A stretch of DNA of 64,000 nucleotides from a bacterium Scap17. Its GTDB lineage: Bacteria > Pseudomonadota > Gammaproteobacteria > Pseudomonadales > Halomonadaceae. Where the stretch lies: NCBI GenBank assembly GCA_013376735.1, contig VINJ01000001.1, positions 3,410,001-3,474,000 on the forward strand, read 5' to 3'. Positions within the stretch are counted from its first letter, which is position 1. Each line of letters begins with the position of its first letter. This document shows, one piece after another, positions 57,610-64,000 of the stretch. The position numbers and the translations under genes are program-made. Below the pieces are notes generated by a model. The model ran no database searches, was not told the origin of the DNA, and saw only the letters and a program-made list of their open reading frames with translations.

Positions 57610-58758
57610 ATGTCCCAGCCGATCTACCTTGACTATGCCGCCACCACGCCCGTCGACCCGCGCGTCGCCGAGCTGATGATGCGTCACCTGACGCAGGACG
57701 GCACCTTCGCCAATCCGGCCTCGCGCAGTCACATGCCGGGCTGGCTGGCCGAGCAGGCCGTCGAGGGCGCACGTCGTCAGGTCGCCGAACTGATCGGTGC
57801 CGACCCGCGTGAGATCGTCTGGACCAGCGGTGCCACCGAAGCCGACAACCTGGCGCTGACCGGCTACATGCGTGCCAATGCCGCGCGCGGCCGCCATCTG
57901 ATCACCTCGACCATCGAGCACAAGGCGATTCTGGATACCGCCAGTGCGCTGGAAGCAGAAGGCTTCGAGGTCACGCGCATCGCGCCGCAGCCTGACGGCC
58001 GCATCAGCCCGGACAGCCTGCGCGACGCCCTGCGCAGCGACACCCTCCTGGTATCGCTGATGGCGGTGAACAACGAGCTGGGCAGCCTGAATGACCTGGA
58101 TGCGCTGGGCGACATCGCCCATTCGCATGGCGCGGCCTTCCATGTCGATGCCGCCCAGGCGCCCGGCAAGGTGCAGATCGATGTCAGCCGTCAGCCTATC
58201 GACATGCTGTCGCTGTCCGCCCACAAGGCCTACGGCCCCAAAGGCATCGGCGCGCTGTACGTGCGTCGCCAGCCGCAGATCAAGGTCGATGCCCTGATCC
58301 ACGGCGGTGGTCATGAGCGCGGTATGCGTTCCGGCACCCTGCCGACCCATCAGATCGTCGGCATGGGCGAGGCCTACCGCCTGAGCGGCGAGCAGTTCGA
58401 CGCTGATCACCAGCACCTCATCGCGCTGCGTGATCAGTTCGTCGCCGGGCTTGCCGGCCTTGAAGGAGTGCACTTCAATACCGATATAGAGGTCAGTGCG
58501 CCCAACATCGTCAATCTCGCCTTCGAGGGCGTGGATGGCGAGGCGATGCTGATGGCGCTGCGCGGCATCGCGATTTCCACCGGTTCGGCCTGCAATTCCG
58601 CCAGTGTCGAACCGTCGTTCGTCCTCACCGGCATCGGGGTGCCCCGTCCACTGGCGCTGGCGTCATTGCGTTTCAGCTTCGGACGATTCACCACCGCCAT
58701 CGACATTGAATCCGCGCTCGGCGAACTCAGGCATGCCCTGACCTCGCTGCGCGCCTGA
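57610..58758 (+). CDS. iscS: cysteine desulfurase, IscS/NifS type lacking the C-terminal tail
   Basis: This is a 382-residue protein, ATG 57610 with TCAGGAAG. PLP-dependent: Lys206 in SLSAHKAYGPKG, the PLP-contacting HVDAAQ at 178, TSTIEHKAIL at 99, and catalytic loop Cys328 in STGSACNSASVEPS. It mobilises sulfur from cysteine. Compared with E. coli IscS (404 residues) it ends right after the last helix and lacks the C-terminal segment that docks IscU. The N-terminal two-thirds are conserved, with TNxE represented by NNELG. It lies between iscR and iscA with no iscU. Confidence 0.92.
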   Translation: MSQPIYLDYAATTPVDPRVAELMMRHLTQDGTFANPASRSHMPGWLAEQAVEGARRQVAELIGADPREIVWTSGATEADNLALTGYMRANAARGRHLITSTIEHKAILDTASALEAEGFEVTRIAPQPDGRISPDSLRDALRSDTLLVSLMAVNNELGSLNDLDALGDIAHSHGAAFHVDAAQAPGKVQIDVSRQPIDMLSLSAHKAYGPKGIGALYVRRQPQIKVDALIHGGGHERGMRSGTLPTHQIVGMGEAYRLSGEQFDADHQHLIALRDQFVAGLAGLEGVHFNTDIEVSAPNIVNLAFEGVDGEAMLMALRGIAISTGSACNSASVEPSFVLTGIGVPRPLALASLRFSFGRFTTAIDIESALGELRHALTSLRA

Positions 58759-58773
58759 CCCGGGAGACTGCTC

Positions 58774-59100
58774 ATGGCACACCTGTCGATTTCCCCCTCC
58801 GCCGCCGACCAGATCCGTGTCGTGCTGGCCGAGCGCGGCCACGGCCTTGGCCTGCGTGTCTCGGTCAAGCCAAGCGGCTGCTCCGGTTACAGCTACGTGC
58901 TCGACTTCGCCGACGAGGCCAACGAGGAAGACGCCGTCTTCGTCGATCACGGCGCCACCGTCTATGTCGACAGCGAAGCCCTCACCGTGCTCGACGGCTC
59001 CGAAGTGGATTACGTCAAGGACGGCCTGAACCGCTACTTCCGCTTCAACAACCCCAACGTCAAGGACGAGTGTGGCTGTGGCGAGAGCTTCAGCGTGTAG
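58774..59100 (+). CDS. iscA: IscA-like A-type Fe-S carrier
   Basis: This 108-residue protein (MAHLSISPSAADQIRVVLAE), ATG 58774, has GGGAGA upstream. A-type carrier signature: GLRVSVKPSGCSGYSYVLDF with Cys36, and the C-terminal pair Cys-Gly-Cys in DECGCGESF (about 101-103). It also has FNNPNVKDECGCG, as in IscA. It accepts and delivers Fe-S clusters. It ends the short isc operon; hscBA, fdx and iscX are absent. Degenerate copies of its last bases follow the stop. Confidence 0.93.
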   Translation: MAHLSISPSAADQIRVVLAERGHGLGLRVSVKPSGCSGYSYVLDFADEANEEDAVFVDHGATVYVDSEALTVLDGSEVDYVKDGLNRYFRFNNPNVKDECGCGESFSV

Positions 59101-59257
59101 ACGAGGCTTCAGCGTGTAGACCAGGCTTCAGCGTCCAAGCCAGACCTCAACGTCTGAGCCGACCCTCAGCGCCTCGCCAGCCCATGCCGACGAGGCGCTT
59201 GCCATCTGTGCGTCATGCGACTCAGGCATGATGGATGCAGCCGGTGGCACTTGCCGC

Positions 59258-59263
59258 TATAAT
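59258..59263 (+). promoter_or_regulatory. -10 element upstream of ndk
   Basis: Consensus TATAAT at 59258-59263, about 100 bp before ndk; no good -35 is visible at the usual distance. Confidence 0.5.
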
Positions 59264-59360
59264 GCCGCCCACTTTTGTCGCGCGCATGCCGACAGAGCCC
59301 GTTTTCCGCCGTGCGGCATCTGCCGTGCGGCTCTTCAAAGCTTGTCTCAGGAGATTCACC

Positions 59361-59786
59361 ATGACTCAGCGCACTCTGTCCATCATCAAGCCGGATGCCG
59401 TTGCCAAGAACGTGATCGGCGAAATCTACTCTCGCTTCGAGAAGGCCGGTCTGCAGATCGTCGCTTCCAAGATGGTTCACCTGTCCAAGGAACAGGCCGA
59501 AGGCTTCTACGCTGAGCACAGCGAACGTGGCTTCTTCGGTGAGCTGGTCGGCTTCATGACTTCCGGCCCGGTCATGATCCAGGTGCTGGAAGGCGAAGAC
59601 GCCATCACCAAGAACCGCGACCTGATGGGCGCTACCAACCCGAAGGAAGCTGAAGCCGGCACCATCCGCGCAGACTTCGCCACTTCCATCGACGCCAACG
59701 CCGTTCACGGTTCTGACGCGCCGGAATCTGCCGCTCGCGAAATCGCCTACTTCTTCGGCGACAACGAAATCTGCCCGCGCGGTTGA
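59361..59786 (+). CDS. ndk: nucleoside diphosphate kinase
   Basis: This 141-residue protein ([20 protein letters not shown]), ATG 59361, has CAGGAGA upstream. Motifs: [30 protein letters not shown], and the active-site block [20 protein letters not shown] with the phosphorylated His. It equilibrates nucleoside di- and triphosphates. Length is normal. It is separated from iscA by 260 bp with its own promoter. Confidence 0.98.
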   Translation: MTQRTLSIIKPDAVAKNVIGEIYSRFEKAGLQIVASKMVHLSKEQAEGFYAEHSERGFFGELVGFMTSGPVMIQVLEGEDAITKNRDLMGATNPKEAEAGTIRADFATSIDANAVHGSDAPESAAREIAYFFGDNEICPRG

Positions 59787-59834
59787 TTTCGCCTTGTACG
59801 ACTGAGAAGCCCGGCCCTTCGGGGCACGCGTCTC

Positions 59835-60056
59835 TCAGCCGTGCATGACACGACGGCCCTGCCTGCGAGGCGGGGCCGTCGTGGTATCGGACGTGCTGAA
59901 GCGCCGCGCGACAGCCTGCATCCCCTGAAGCAGATTCGACGCTTGAGCAGGTCCGATACGCTTTTCTGAAAGCCGCTGCAGCGCCCTCTCCCCACGCCAT
60001 GTGACGCCCACGCGCACTGCGCTGATGACGAGAGCCTCTTGAGGTCTGCGAGCCAT
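59835..60056 (-). CDS. possible small protein, 73 aa
   Basis: An open frame from ATG 60056 (MARRPQEALVISAVRVGVTW) lies in the 350-bp ndk-rlmN gap and has a good GGAGG at proper spacing. It is Arg/Gln-rich with no recognised motif, and its end overlaps the hairpin at 59849. Its bias towards Arg/Ala/Pro is what GC-rich non-coding DNA would also give, so it may be spurious. Confidence 0.25.
   Translation of the reverse strand: MARRPQEALVISAVRVGVTWRGERALQRLSEKRIGPAQASNLLQGMQAVARRFSTSDTTTAPPRRQGRRVMHG
59849..59883. terminator. hairpin between ndk and rlmN
   Basis: CACGACGGCCC (59849-59859) pairs perfectly with GGGCCGTCGTG (59873-59883). It is terminator-like without a T run, about 65 bp after ndk. 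Confidence 0.5.
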
Positions 60057-60140
60057 CGCCACCTCCGCTGACAGCGTCGCCCTGCAGACGTCTATCCTTT
60101 GTGAGACGCCTGCCCATCCCTGACACGACCGGCCCATACC

Positions 60141-61298
60141 ATGACTGATACCACTGCAACTGCCACCGATGCCGCGGCCCCTGCCGCCGTCAAGCTCACC
60201 AACCTGCTGGGCCTGCCGCGCCCGGCGATGGAAGCCTTCTTCGAGAGCATCGGCGAGAAGAAATTCCGCGCCACCCAGGTGATGAAATGGATTCACCAGG
60301 AAGGCGTCGACAGCTTCGACGAGATGACCAACCTTGCCAAGCCGCTGCGCGAGCGCCTCAAGCAGGTCGCCGAGGTCCGTGCGCCGGGCATCGTCTATGA
60401 AGGTGAGTCCAAGGACGGCACCCGCAAGTGGGTGCTGGAAGTCAGCGATGGCAGCTACGTCGAGACCGTGCTGATCCCGTCCGAGAACGGCAACCGTCGC
60501 ACCCTGTGCGTGTCTTCCCAGGTAGGCTGCTCGCTGGACTGCAGCTTCTGCTCCACCGGCAAGCAGGGCTTCGAGCGTGACCTGACCGCCGCCGAGATCA
60601 TCGGCCAGGTGTGGGTCGCCACCCGTGGCGCCGAAGACCGCAAGGACACCCGCAAGCGTCCGGTCACCAACGTGGTGATGATGGGCATGGGCGAGCCGCT
60701 GATGAACTACGACAATGTCGTGCCGGCGATGAAGCTGATGCTGGACGACAACGCCTATGGCCTGTCCAAGCGTCGCGTCACCCTCTCCACCTCTGGTGTG
60801 GTGCCCAAGCTGGACCAGCTCGGCGATGAGATGGACGTCAGTCTGGCGATCTCGCTGCACGCGGCCAACGATGAATTGCGCAACGTGCTGGTGCCGATCA
60901 ACCGCAAGTGGAACATCCGCGCGCTGCTCGACTCCTGCCATCGCTACCTGGCCAAGTGTGACGACGCCCGTATCGTCACCATCGAGTACACCCTGATCAA
61001 GGACGTCAATGACCAGATCAAGCACGCCGAGGAACTGGCCGCGCTGCTCGACGAGCTGCCGTGCAAGATCAACCTGATCCCGTTCAACCCGTTCCCGCAT
61101 TCCGGTTACGAGAAGCCGTCACGCAACCAGGTGATGCGCTTCCAGCAGCGTCTCTATGAGCTGGGCTACACCGCACCGGTGCGCGCCACACGTGGCGATG
61201 ACATCGACGCCGCCTGTGGCCAGCTGGTCGGCCAGGTCAAGGACCGCACCCGTCGTGCCGAGCGTTACATCAACGCCATCCAGCTCGACGCCGACTGA
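60141..61298 (+). CDS. rlmN: 23S rRNA (adenine2503-C2)/tRNA A37 methyltransferase RlmN
   Basis: This is a 385-residue radical SAM enzyme. Cluster motif C-x3-C-x2-C at Cys130, Cys134 and Cys137 in [13 protein letters not shown]. Further motifs: [69 protein letters not shown] and the C-terminal Cys in [13 protein letters not shown] used for methyl transfer. The N-terminal 20 residues are Ala/Thr-rich and dispensable-looking. Followed by pilF, rodZ and ispG, a widely conserved order. Confidence 0.96.
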   Translation: MTDTTATATDAAAPAAVKLTNLLGLPRPAMEAFFESIGEKKFRATQVMKWIHQEGVDSFDEMTNLAKPLRERLKQVAEVRAPGIVYEGESKDGTRKWVLEVSDGSYVETVLIPSENGNRRTLCVSSQVGCSLDCSFCSTGKQGFERDLTAAEIIGQVWVATRGAEDRKDTRKRPVTNVVMMGMGEPLMNYDNVVPAMKLMLDDNAYGLSKRRVTLSTSGVVPKLDQLGDEMDVSLAISLHAANDELRNVLVPINRKWNIRALLDSCHRYLAKCDDARIVTIEYTLIKDVNDQIKHAEELAALLDELPCKINLIPFNPFPHSGYEKPSRNQVMRFQQRLYELGYTAPVRATRGDDIDAACGQLVGQVKDRTRRAERYINAIQLDAD

Positions 61299-61338
61299 GC
61301 GGCTGCCAGGTCTGACCTGACGCCATCGCCATGGCGAC

Positions 61339-61380
61339 GCGCCGCCCTGCCGCCTTGACTTGTGGCAGGTGCGGCGCTTT
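61339..61380 (+). terminator. hairpin after rlmN
   Basis: GCGCCGCCCTGCC (61339-61351) pairs with GGCAGGTGCGGCGC (61364-61377) with one bulge, then TTTGATG. Confidence 0.5.
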
Positions 61381-61457
61381 GATGGGGGGCGCTTTTGTTG
61401 CCTGCCGCGACCCTCGCCCGCAGGCACATCATGAGCCTTCATTCACGCGAGGATTGC

Positions 61458-62369
61458 ATGCCGAGTCGTCTGCCCCGTCATCGCACCAATGAGCATGGCC
61501 CTGTCGCCCATCACTCTGTCGCACAGGGCACTGTCGCCCATGGCACTGTCACACAGGGCCCCTGCCAGCATGATTCCCACACCCGCACCGCTGCTCGCGG
61601 CATCACTCGCCGCACCCGAGCCCTGCTGCTGTGCCTCGGATTTGCCGGCCTGACCCTCGCAGGCTGCGCGACACGCGTGGAAACCAACGACCCCTACGCC
61701 CCGCCGGATGACAACAAGGCCTCGAATGCCTACGTGGAACTCGGAGAGGCCTATCTGGGTCGTAATCAGCTGCAACGCGCCGACAGCGCCTTCCAGAAGG
61801 CACTCAAGCTGCAGAGCAGCAATGCCGAGGCCAAGGCCGGGCTGGCGATGATCTATCAGCGCCAGGGTGAGAACGTGCTCGCCGATGACTATTTCAATCA
61901 GGCCATTTCCAGCGATCCGTCCTTTACCCGTGCGCGCAACAACTATGCGGCCTTTCTCTACTCTCGCGGTGAATACGTCGAGGCCTGTCGGCAGCTCGAG
62001 ATCGCGGCAGAAGACCTGACCTACGACAATCGTGGTCAGCTCTATACCAATCTGGGCCGCTGTCAGATGCAGCTGGGCAAGACCAGCGAGGCCGCGAAGA
62101 GTTTCGAGCGCGCCGTCAAGATCAACCCGCGTGAGTCAGAGGCCTGGTTGGCGGTGGCACGCATGTCACATGACGCCGGCGACAATGACGCCGCCCAGTC
62201 GGCCCTGAGCCGCTACTTCCGCCTGGCAGGCACCGACAGCGACAGTCTTGCCCTGGCCGTCGATGTGGCTACAGCTCGCGGCGACAGCCGTCTGGCAGAC
62301 CTCTACAGCCGTCAGCTGGAGCAGGTCATGACACGGGAATCCGGTCGCGCGGTGATTCGCACTCCCTGA
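61458..62369 (+). CDS. pilF: type IV pilus biogenesis/stability lipoprotein PilF (PilW)
   Basis: This protein has 303 residues from ATG 61458. The lipobox LTLAGC sits at about residue 68-73 after the hydrophobic RALLLCLGFAGLTLAG, so the N-terminus carries an unusual 50-residue polar extension with His/Gln/Gly repeats (VAHHSVAQGTVAHGTVTQG). The mature part has five or six TPR repeats: AYVELGEAYLGRNQLQRADS, AKAGLAMIYQRQGENVLADD, ARNNYAAFLYSRGEYVEACR, LYTNLGRCQMQLGKTSEAAK. PilF pilots the secretin PilQ to the outer membrane. The true start may be downstream of the annotated one. Confidence 0.88.
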   Translation: MPSRLPRHRTNEHGPVAHHSVAQGTVAHGTVTQGPCQHDSHTRTAARGITRRTRALLLCLGFAGLTLAGCATRVETNDPYAPPDDNKASNAYVELGEAYLGRNQLQRADSAFQKALKLQSSNAEAKAGLAMIYQRQGENVLADDYFNQAISSDPSFTRARNNYAAFLYSRGEYVEACRQLEIAAEDLTYDNRGQLYTNLGRCQMQLGKTSEAAKSFERAVKINPRESEAWLAVARMSHDAGDNDAAQSALSRYFRLAGTDSDSLALAVDVATARGDSRLADLYSRQLEQVMTRESGRAVIRTP

Positions 62370-62698
62370 GCAAGGCGCAACGACGCCGCTGATGGGGCCA
62401 CCTCTTGGGCGGGGGCGCTGCAAGCAGGGCCGAGAAGACCGAATTGCCGGTGAAAATCTCGGCGCGGGCTTGGTATAGTGCCGACGCGGACGAACGTGTG
62501 TTCGTACGCGTCGATTGGCGTGGGAGTCATCGCTTTTCACGCTGCTCGCTCGCACGATGATCAACGAGTCGTGCAGTACCCGGCCAATCGCGCGACAGCA
62601 TCAGTCAGCATGCTCCAGTATCAGGAGCAGTTCCCGCAGTACCGGAAGAGCGCCCGGATGTGCGTTCGGTAGACAGTTTTTCCTTACAAGGATGCGCC
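62370..62698 (+). promoter_or_regulatory. rodZ leader: extended -10 promoter and stable hairpin
   Basis: The 329-bp pilF-rodZ gap contains no gene. An extended -10, TGGTATAGT (TATAGT at 62474-62479), is followed by a strong hairpin, GACGCG-G-ACGAAC (62483-62495), loop GTGT, GTTCGT-A-CGCGTC (62500-62512), with one mismatch. The hairpin would sit at the very 5' end of the mRNA, about 190 bases before rodZ. Confidence 0.5.
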
Positions 62699-63736
62699 AT
62701 GAGCGAACATCAACCCGCCCCTGATCAGCACGCCAGTGATGCACTGCCTGGCACGCGCCTCAAGCTGGAGCGCGAACATCAGGGGTTGTCGCGTGATGAG
62801 GTGGCGACACAGCTCAACCTGCGCCCCAGCCTGGTCGATGACCTGGAACGCGACCACTACGACCAGATTCCCATTGCCGCGTACCGTCGCGGCTATCTGC
62901 GTGCCTATGCCCGCCTGCTGGGTATGGACGAGAAAGCGATCGTCGGGCAGTACAATGCCCAGTTCGGCACCACCGAAGCCGAGCGCTACACTCCCAGCTC
63001 CACACCGTCGGTGCGCCCGCCGGGCAAGATGGGCAAGTACCTGTTCCGCCTCGTCAGCCTGCTGGTCATCGCCGGCCTGATCGGCCTCAGCTACGTGTGG
63101 TGGCAGAGCGGCGACTATGGCCGCACCTCGCCGGCCGAAACCTCCGCCCTCGAAGGCGGCAACGATGCGGACAGCGCCGAACCGGTCGTGAACGCCGATG
63201 GCTCCATCGAGCTTTCGCTCTCGCAGTCCTCTGCCAGTGAAGCGGCGCCGTCCTCCACTGCTACCGCCACCGGTGATGCGTCTGCCGTCGAGGCAGCCAC
63301 CTCGTCCGAGGCGACAGCGCAGAGTGCTGACGCGCTCGACACGAACGCTGGCGCGCCGGGCGCTGCAGAGGCTGGTACGTCAGCGTCTGACGCTGCCACG
63401 GATAGTGCCGCTACCACTGACGTGAGCACAGTCGCCGATGCCAGTGCCGACACCCCGCAAGAGAGCGCAGCAGAAGAAGCTACGCCGGCGGCAGACCCGC
63501 GCAAGCTTGAATTGACGTTCAACATCAATTCCTGGACCGACATCCGTGATGTCGATGGCAAGCGCCTGCTGCGCGGCAACAACGAGGCCGGCACCAGCAC
63601 GACGCTGGAAGGCAAGCCGCCCTTCACGCTGACCATCGGCAATGCCTCTGGCGTCGAATTGCGTTACATGAATGAAGCGGTCGACCTCACGCGCGTCACG
63701 CGCGGCAGTGTTGCCAAACTTACCCTCGGTGAATGA
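62699..63736 (+). CDS. rodZ: cytoskeleton protein RodZ
   Basis: This protein has 345 residues from ATG 62699 ([20 protein letters not shown]) with TACAAGGATG upstream. The N-terminal cytoplasmic HTH domain is [20 protein letters not shown] through [20 protein letters not shown]. One transmembrane helix spans about 114-135 ([20 protein letters not shown]). A long Ala/Ser/Thr-rich periplasmic linker (140-280) and a C-terminal DUF4115 domain ([20 protein letters not shown]) follow. RodZ links MreB to the membrane and maintains rod shape. Confidence 0.95.
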   Translation: MSEHQPAPDQHASDALPGTRLKLEREHQGLSRDEVATQLNLRPSLVDDLERDHYDQIPIAAYRRGYLRAYARLLGMDEKAIVGQYNAQFGTTEAERYTPSSTPSVRPPGKMGKYLFRLVSLLVIAGLIGLSYVWWQSGDYGRTSPAETSALEGGNDADSAEPVVNADGSIELSLSQSSASEAAPSSTATATGDASAVEAATSSEATAQSADALDTNAGAPGAAEAGTSASDAATDSAATTDVSTVADASADTPQESAAEEATPAADPRKLELTFNINSWTDIRDVDGKRLLRGNNEAGTSTTLEGKPPFTLTIGNASGVELRYMNEAVDLTRVTRGSVAKLTLGE

Positions 63737-63747
63737 TCCGGAATCCC

Positions 63748-64000
63748 ATGCATAGTCACTCCCCCATCAAGCGCCGCGTCTCGCGCAAGATTCATGTCGG
63801 CAATGTGGCCGTCGGCGGCGATGCACCGATTTCCGTGCAGAGCATGACCAACACCGACACCAACGATGTCGCCGCCACCGTCGCGCAGATCAAGCGCCTC
63901 GAGGATGCCGGTGCCGATATCGTGCGTGTCAGCGTGCCGGACATGGATGCCGCCGAAGCCTTCGGTCGCATCAAGCAGCAGAGCAACATCCCGCTGGTGG
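63748..64000 (+). CDS. ispG: 4-hydroxy-3-methylbut-2-enyl diphosphate synthase, N-terminal part (runs off window)
   Basis: ATG 63748, 11 bp after rodZ. The visible 84 residues ([20 protein letters not shown]) include the conserved [20 protein letters not shown] and [20 protein letters not shown] of the IspG TIM barrel. The [4Fe-4S] domain is outside the window. The enzyme catalyses the penultimate step of the MEP isoprenoid pathway. Confidence 0.96.
   Translation, partial: MHSHSPIKRRVSRKIHVGNVAVGGDAPISVQSMTNTDTNDVAATVAQIKRLEDAGADIVRVSVPDMDAAEAFGRIKQQSNIPLV

Noticed and set aside
59835-61100. Long minus-strand open frame opposite rlmN
   Set aside because: It mirrors the conserved RlmN coding sequence; its composition (His/Val/Gln/Gly-rich) is that of an antisense shadow. 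Only the part in the ndk-rlmN gap was kept as a low-confidence candidate.

Overview
The window is a piece of a GC-rich gammaproteobacterial chromosome, most likely a member of the Halomonadaceae (Halomonas/Cobetia type). The basis is the gene set and order on the right flank (tRNA-Leu, queA, tgt, yajC, secD, secF, suhB, trmJ, cysE, iscR, iscS, iscA, ndk, rlmN, pilF, rodZ, ispG) and the protein sequences. The exact genus is inference.

Left chromosomal flank (1 to about 6437): a leftward operon of a MoxR-type AAA+ ATPase, a DUF58 protein and a TgpA-like transglutaminase (cut by the window edge), joined by ATGA stop/start overlaps. Then come a NUDIX hydrolase, a periplasmic copper chaperone (PCuAC family) and a LysE/RhtB exporter. 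Between 5361 and 6242 is an unusual unit: a sigma70-like promoter, two tandem copies of a roughly 272 bp structured repeat whose hairpin loops repeatedly present GGA (a CsrB/RsmZ-like design), a small zinc-ribbon gene and a strong terminator.

Prophage (6438 to 47699, about 41.3 kb): a lambda-type siphovirus-like prophage integrated in a tRNA-Leu(CAA) gene. A 59 bp direct repeat of the tRNA 3' half marks both ends. The intact tRNA is at the right end next to the integrase, and the displaced 3' half is at the left end. Leftward from the immunity region run Cro-like, CII-like and two small genes, an O-like initiator with five internal iterons, a P-like gene, nin-type small genes with a VRR-NUC nuclease, a possible late regulator, a lysis cassette (endolysin, holin, Rz, Rz1), KilA-N, terminase, portal, protease, decoration, capsid, connector, tail and receptor-binding genes. 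Rightward run the CI repressor, membrane/zinc-ribbon genes, a phage-borne rdgC, small genes, an AT-rich cargo cassette, a zinc-finger gene, an excisionase-like gene and the integrase. A palindromic operator (ACAAG-N5-CTTGT) occurs three times between cro and cI, once imperfectly, and again in the promoter of a membrane protein gene 1.5 kb away.

The most interesting cargo is at 42.1-45.9 kb: a DGQHR-domain (DndB-like) gene directly abutting an unrecognised 446-residue gene, facing a D12-class adenine methyltransferase. Its base composition is strikingly AT-rich compared with the rest of the phage. It looks like a DNA modification/defence module, but its function is unproven.

Right chromosomal flank (47700 to 64000): housekeeping genes for queuosine (queA, tgt), Sec translocation (yajC-secDF), RNA modification (trmJ, rlmN), cysteine and Fe-S metabolism (cysE, iscR-iscS-iscA without iscU), nucleotide balance (ndk), pilus and shape proteins (pilF, rodZ) and isoprenoid synthesis (ispG, cut by the window edge). 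The SuhB homologue has lost most of its catalytic metal ligands. The isc operon is reduced but keeps a good IscR autoregulatory site.
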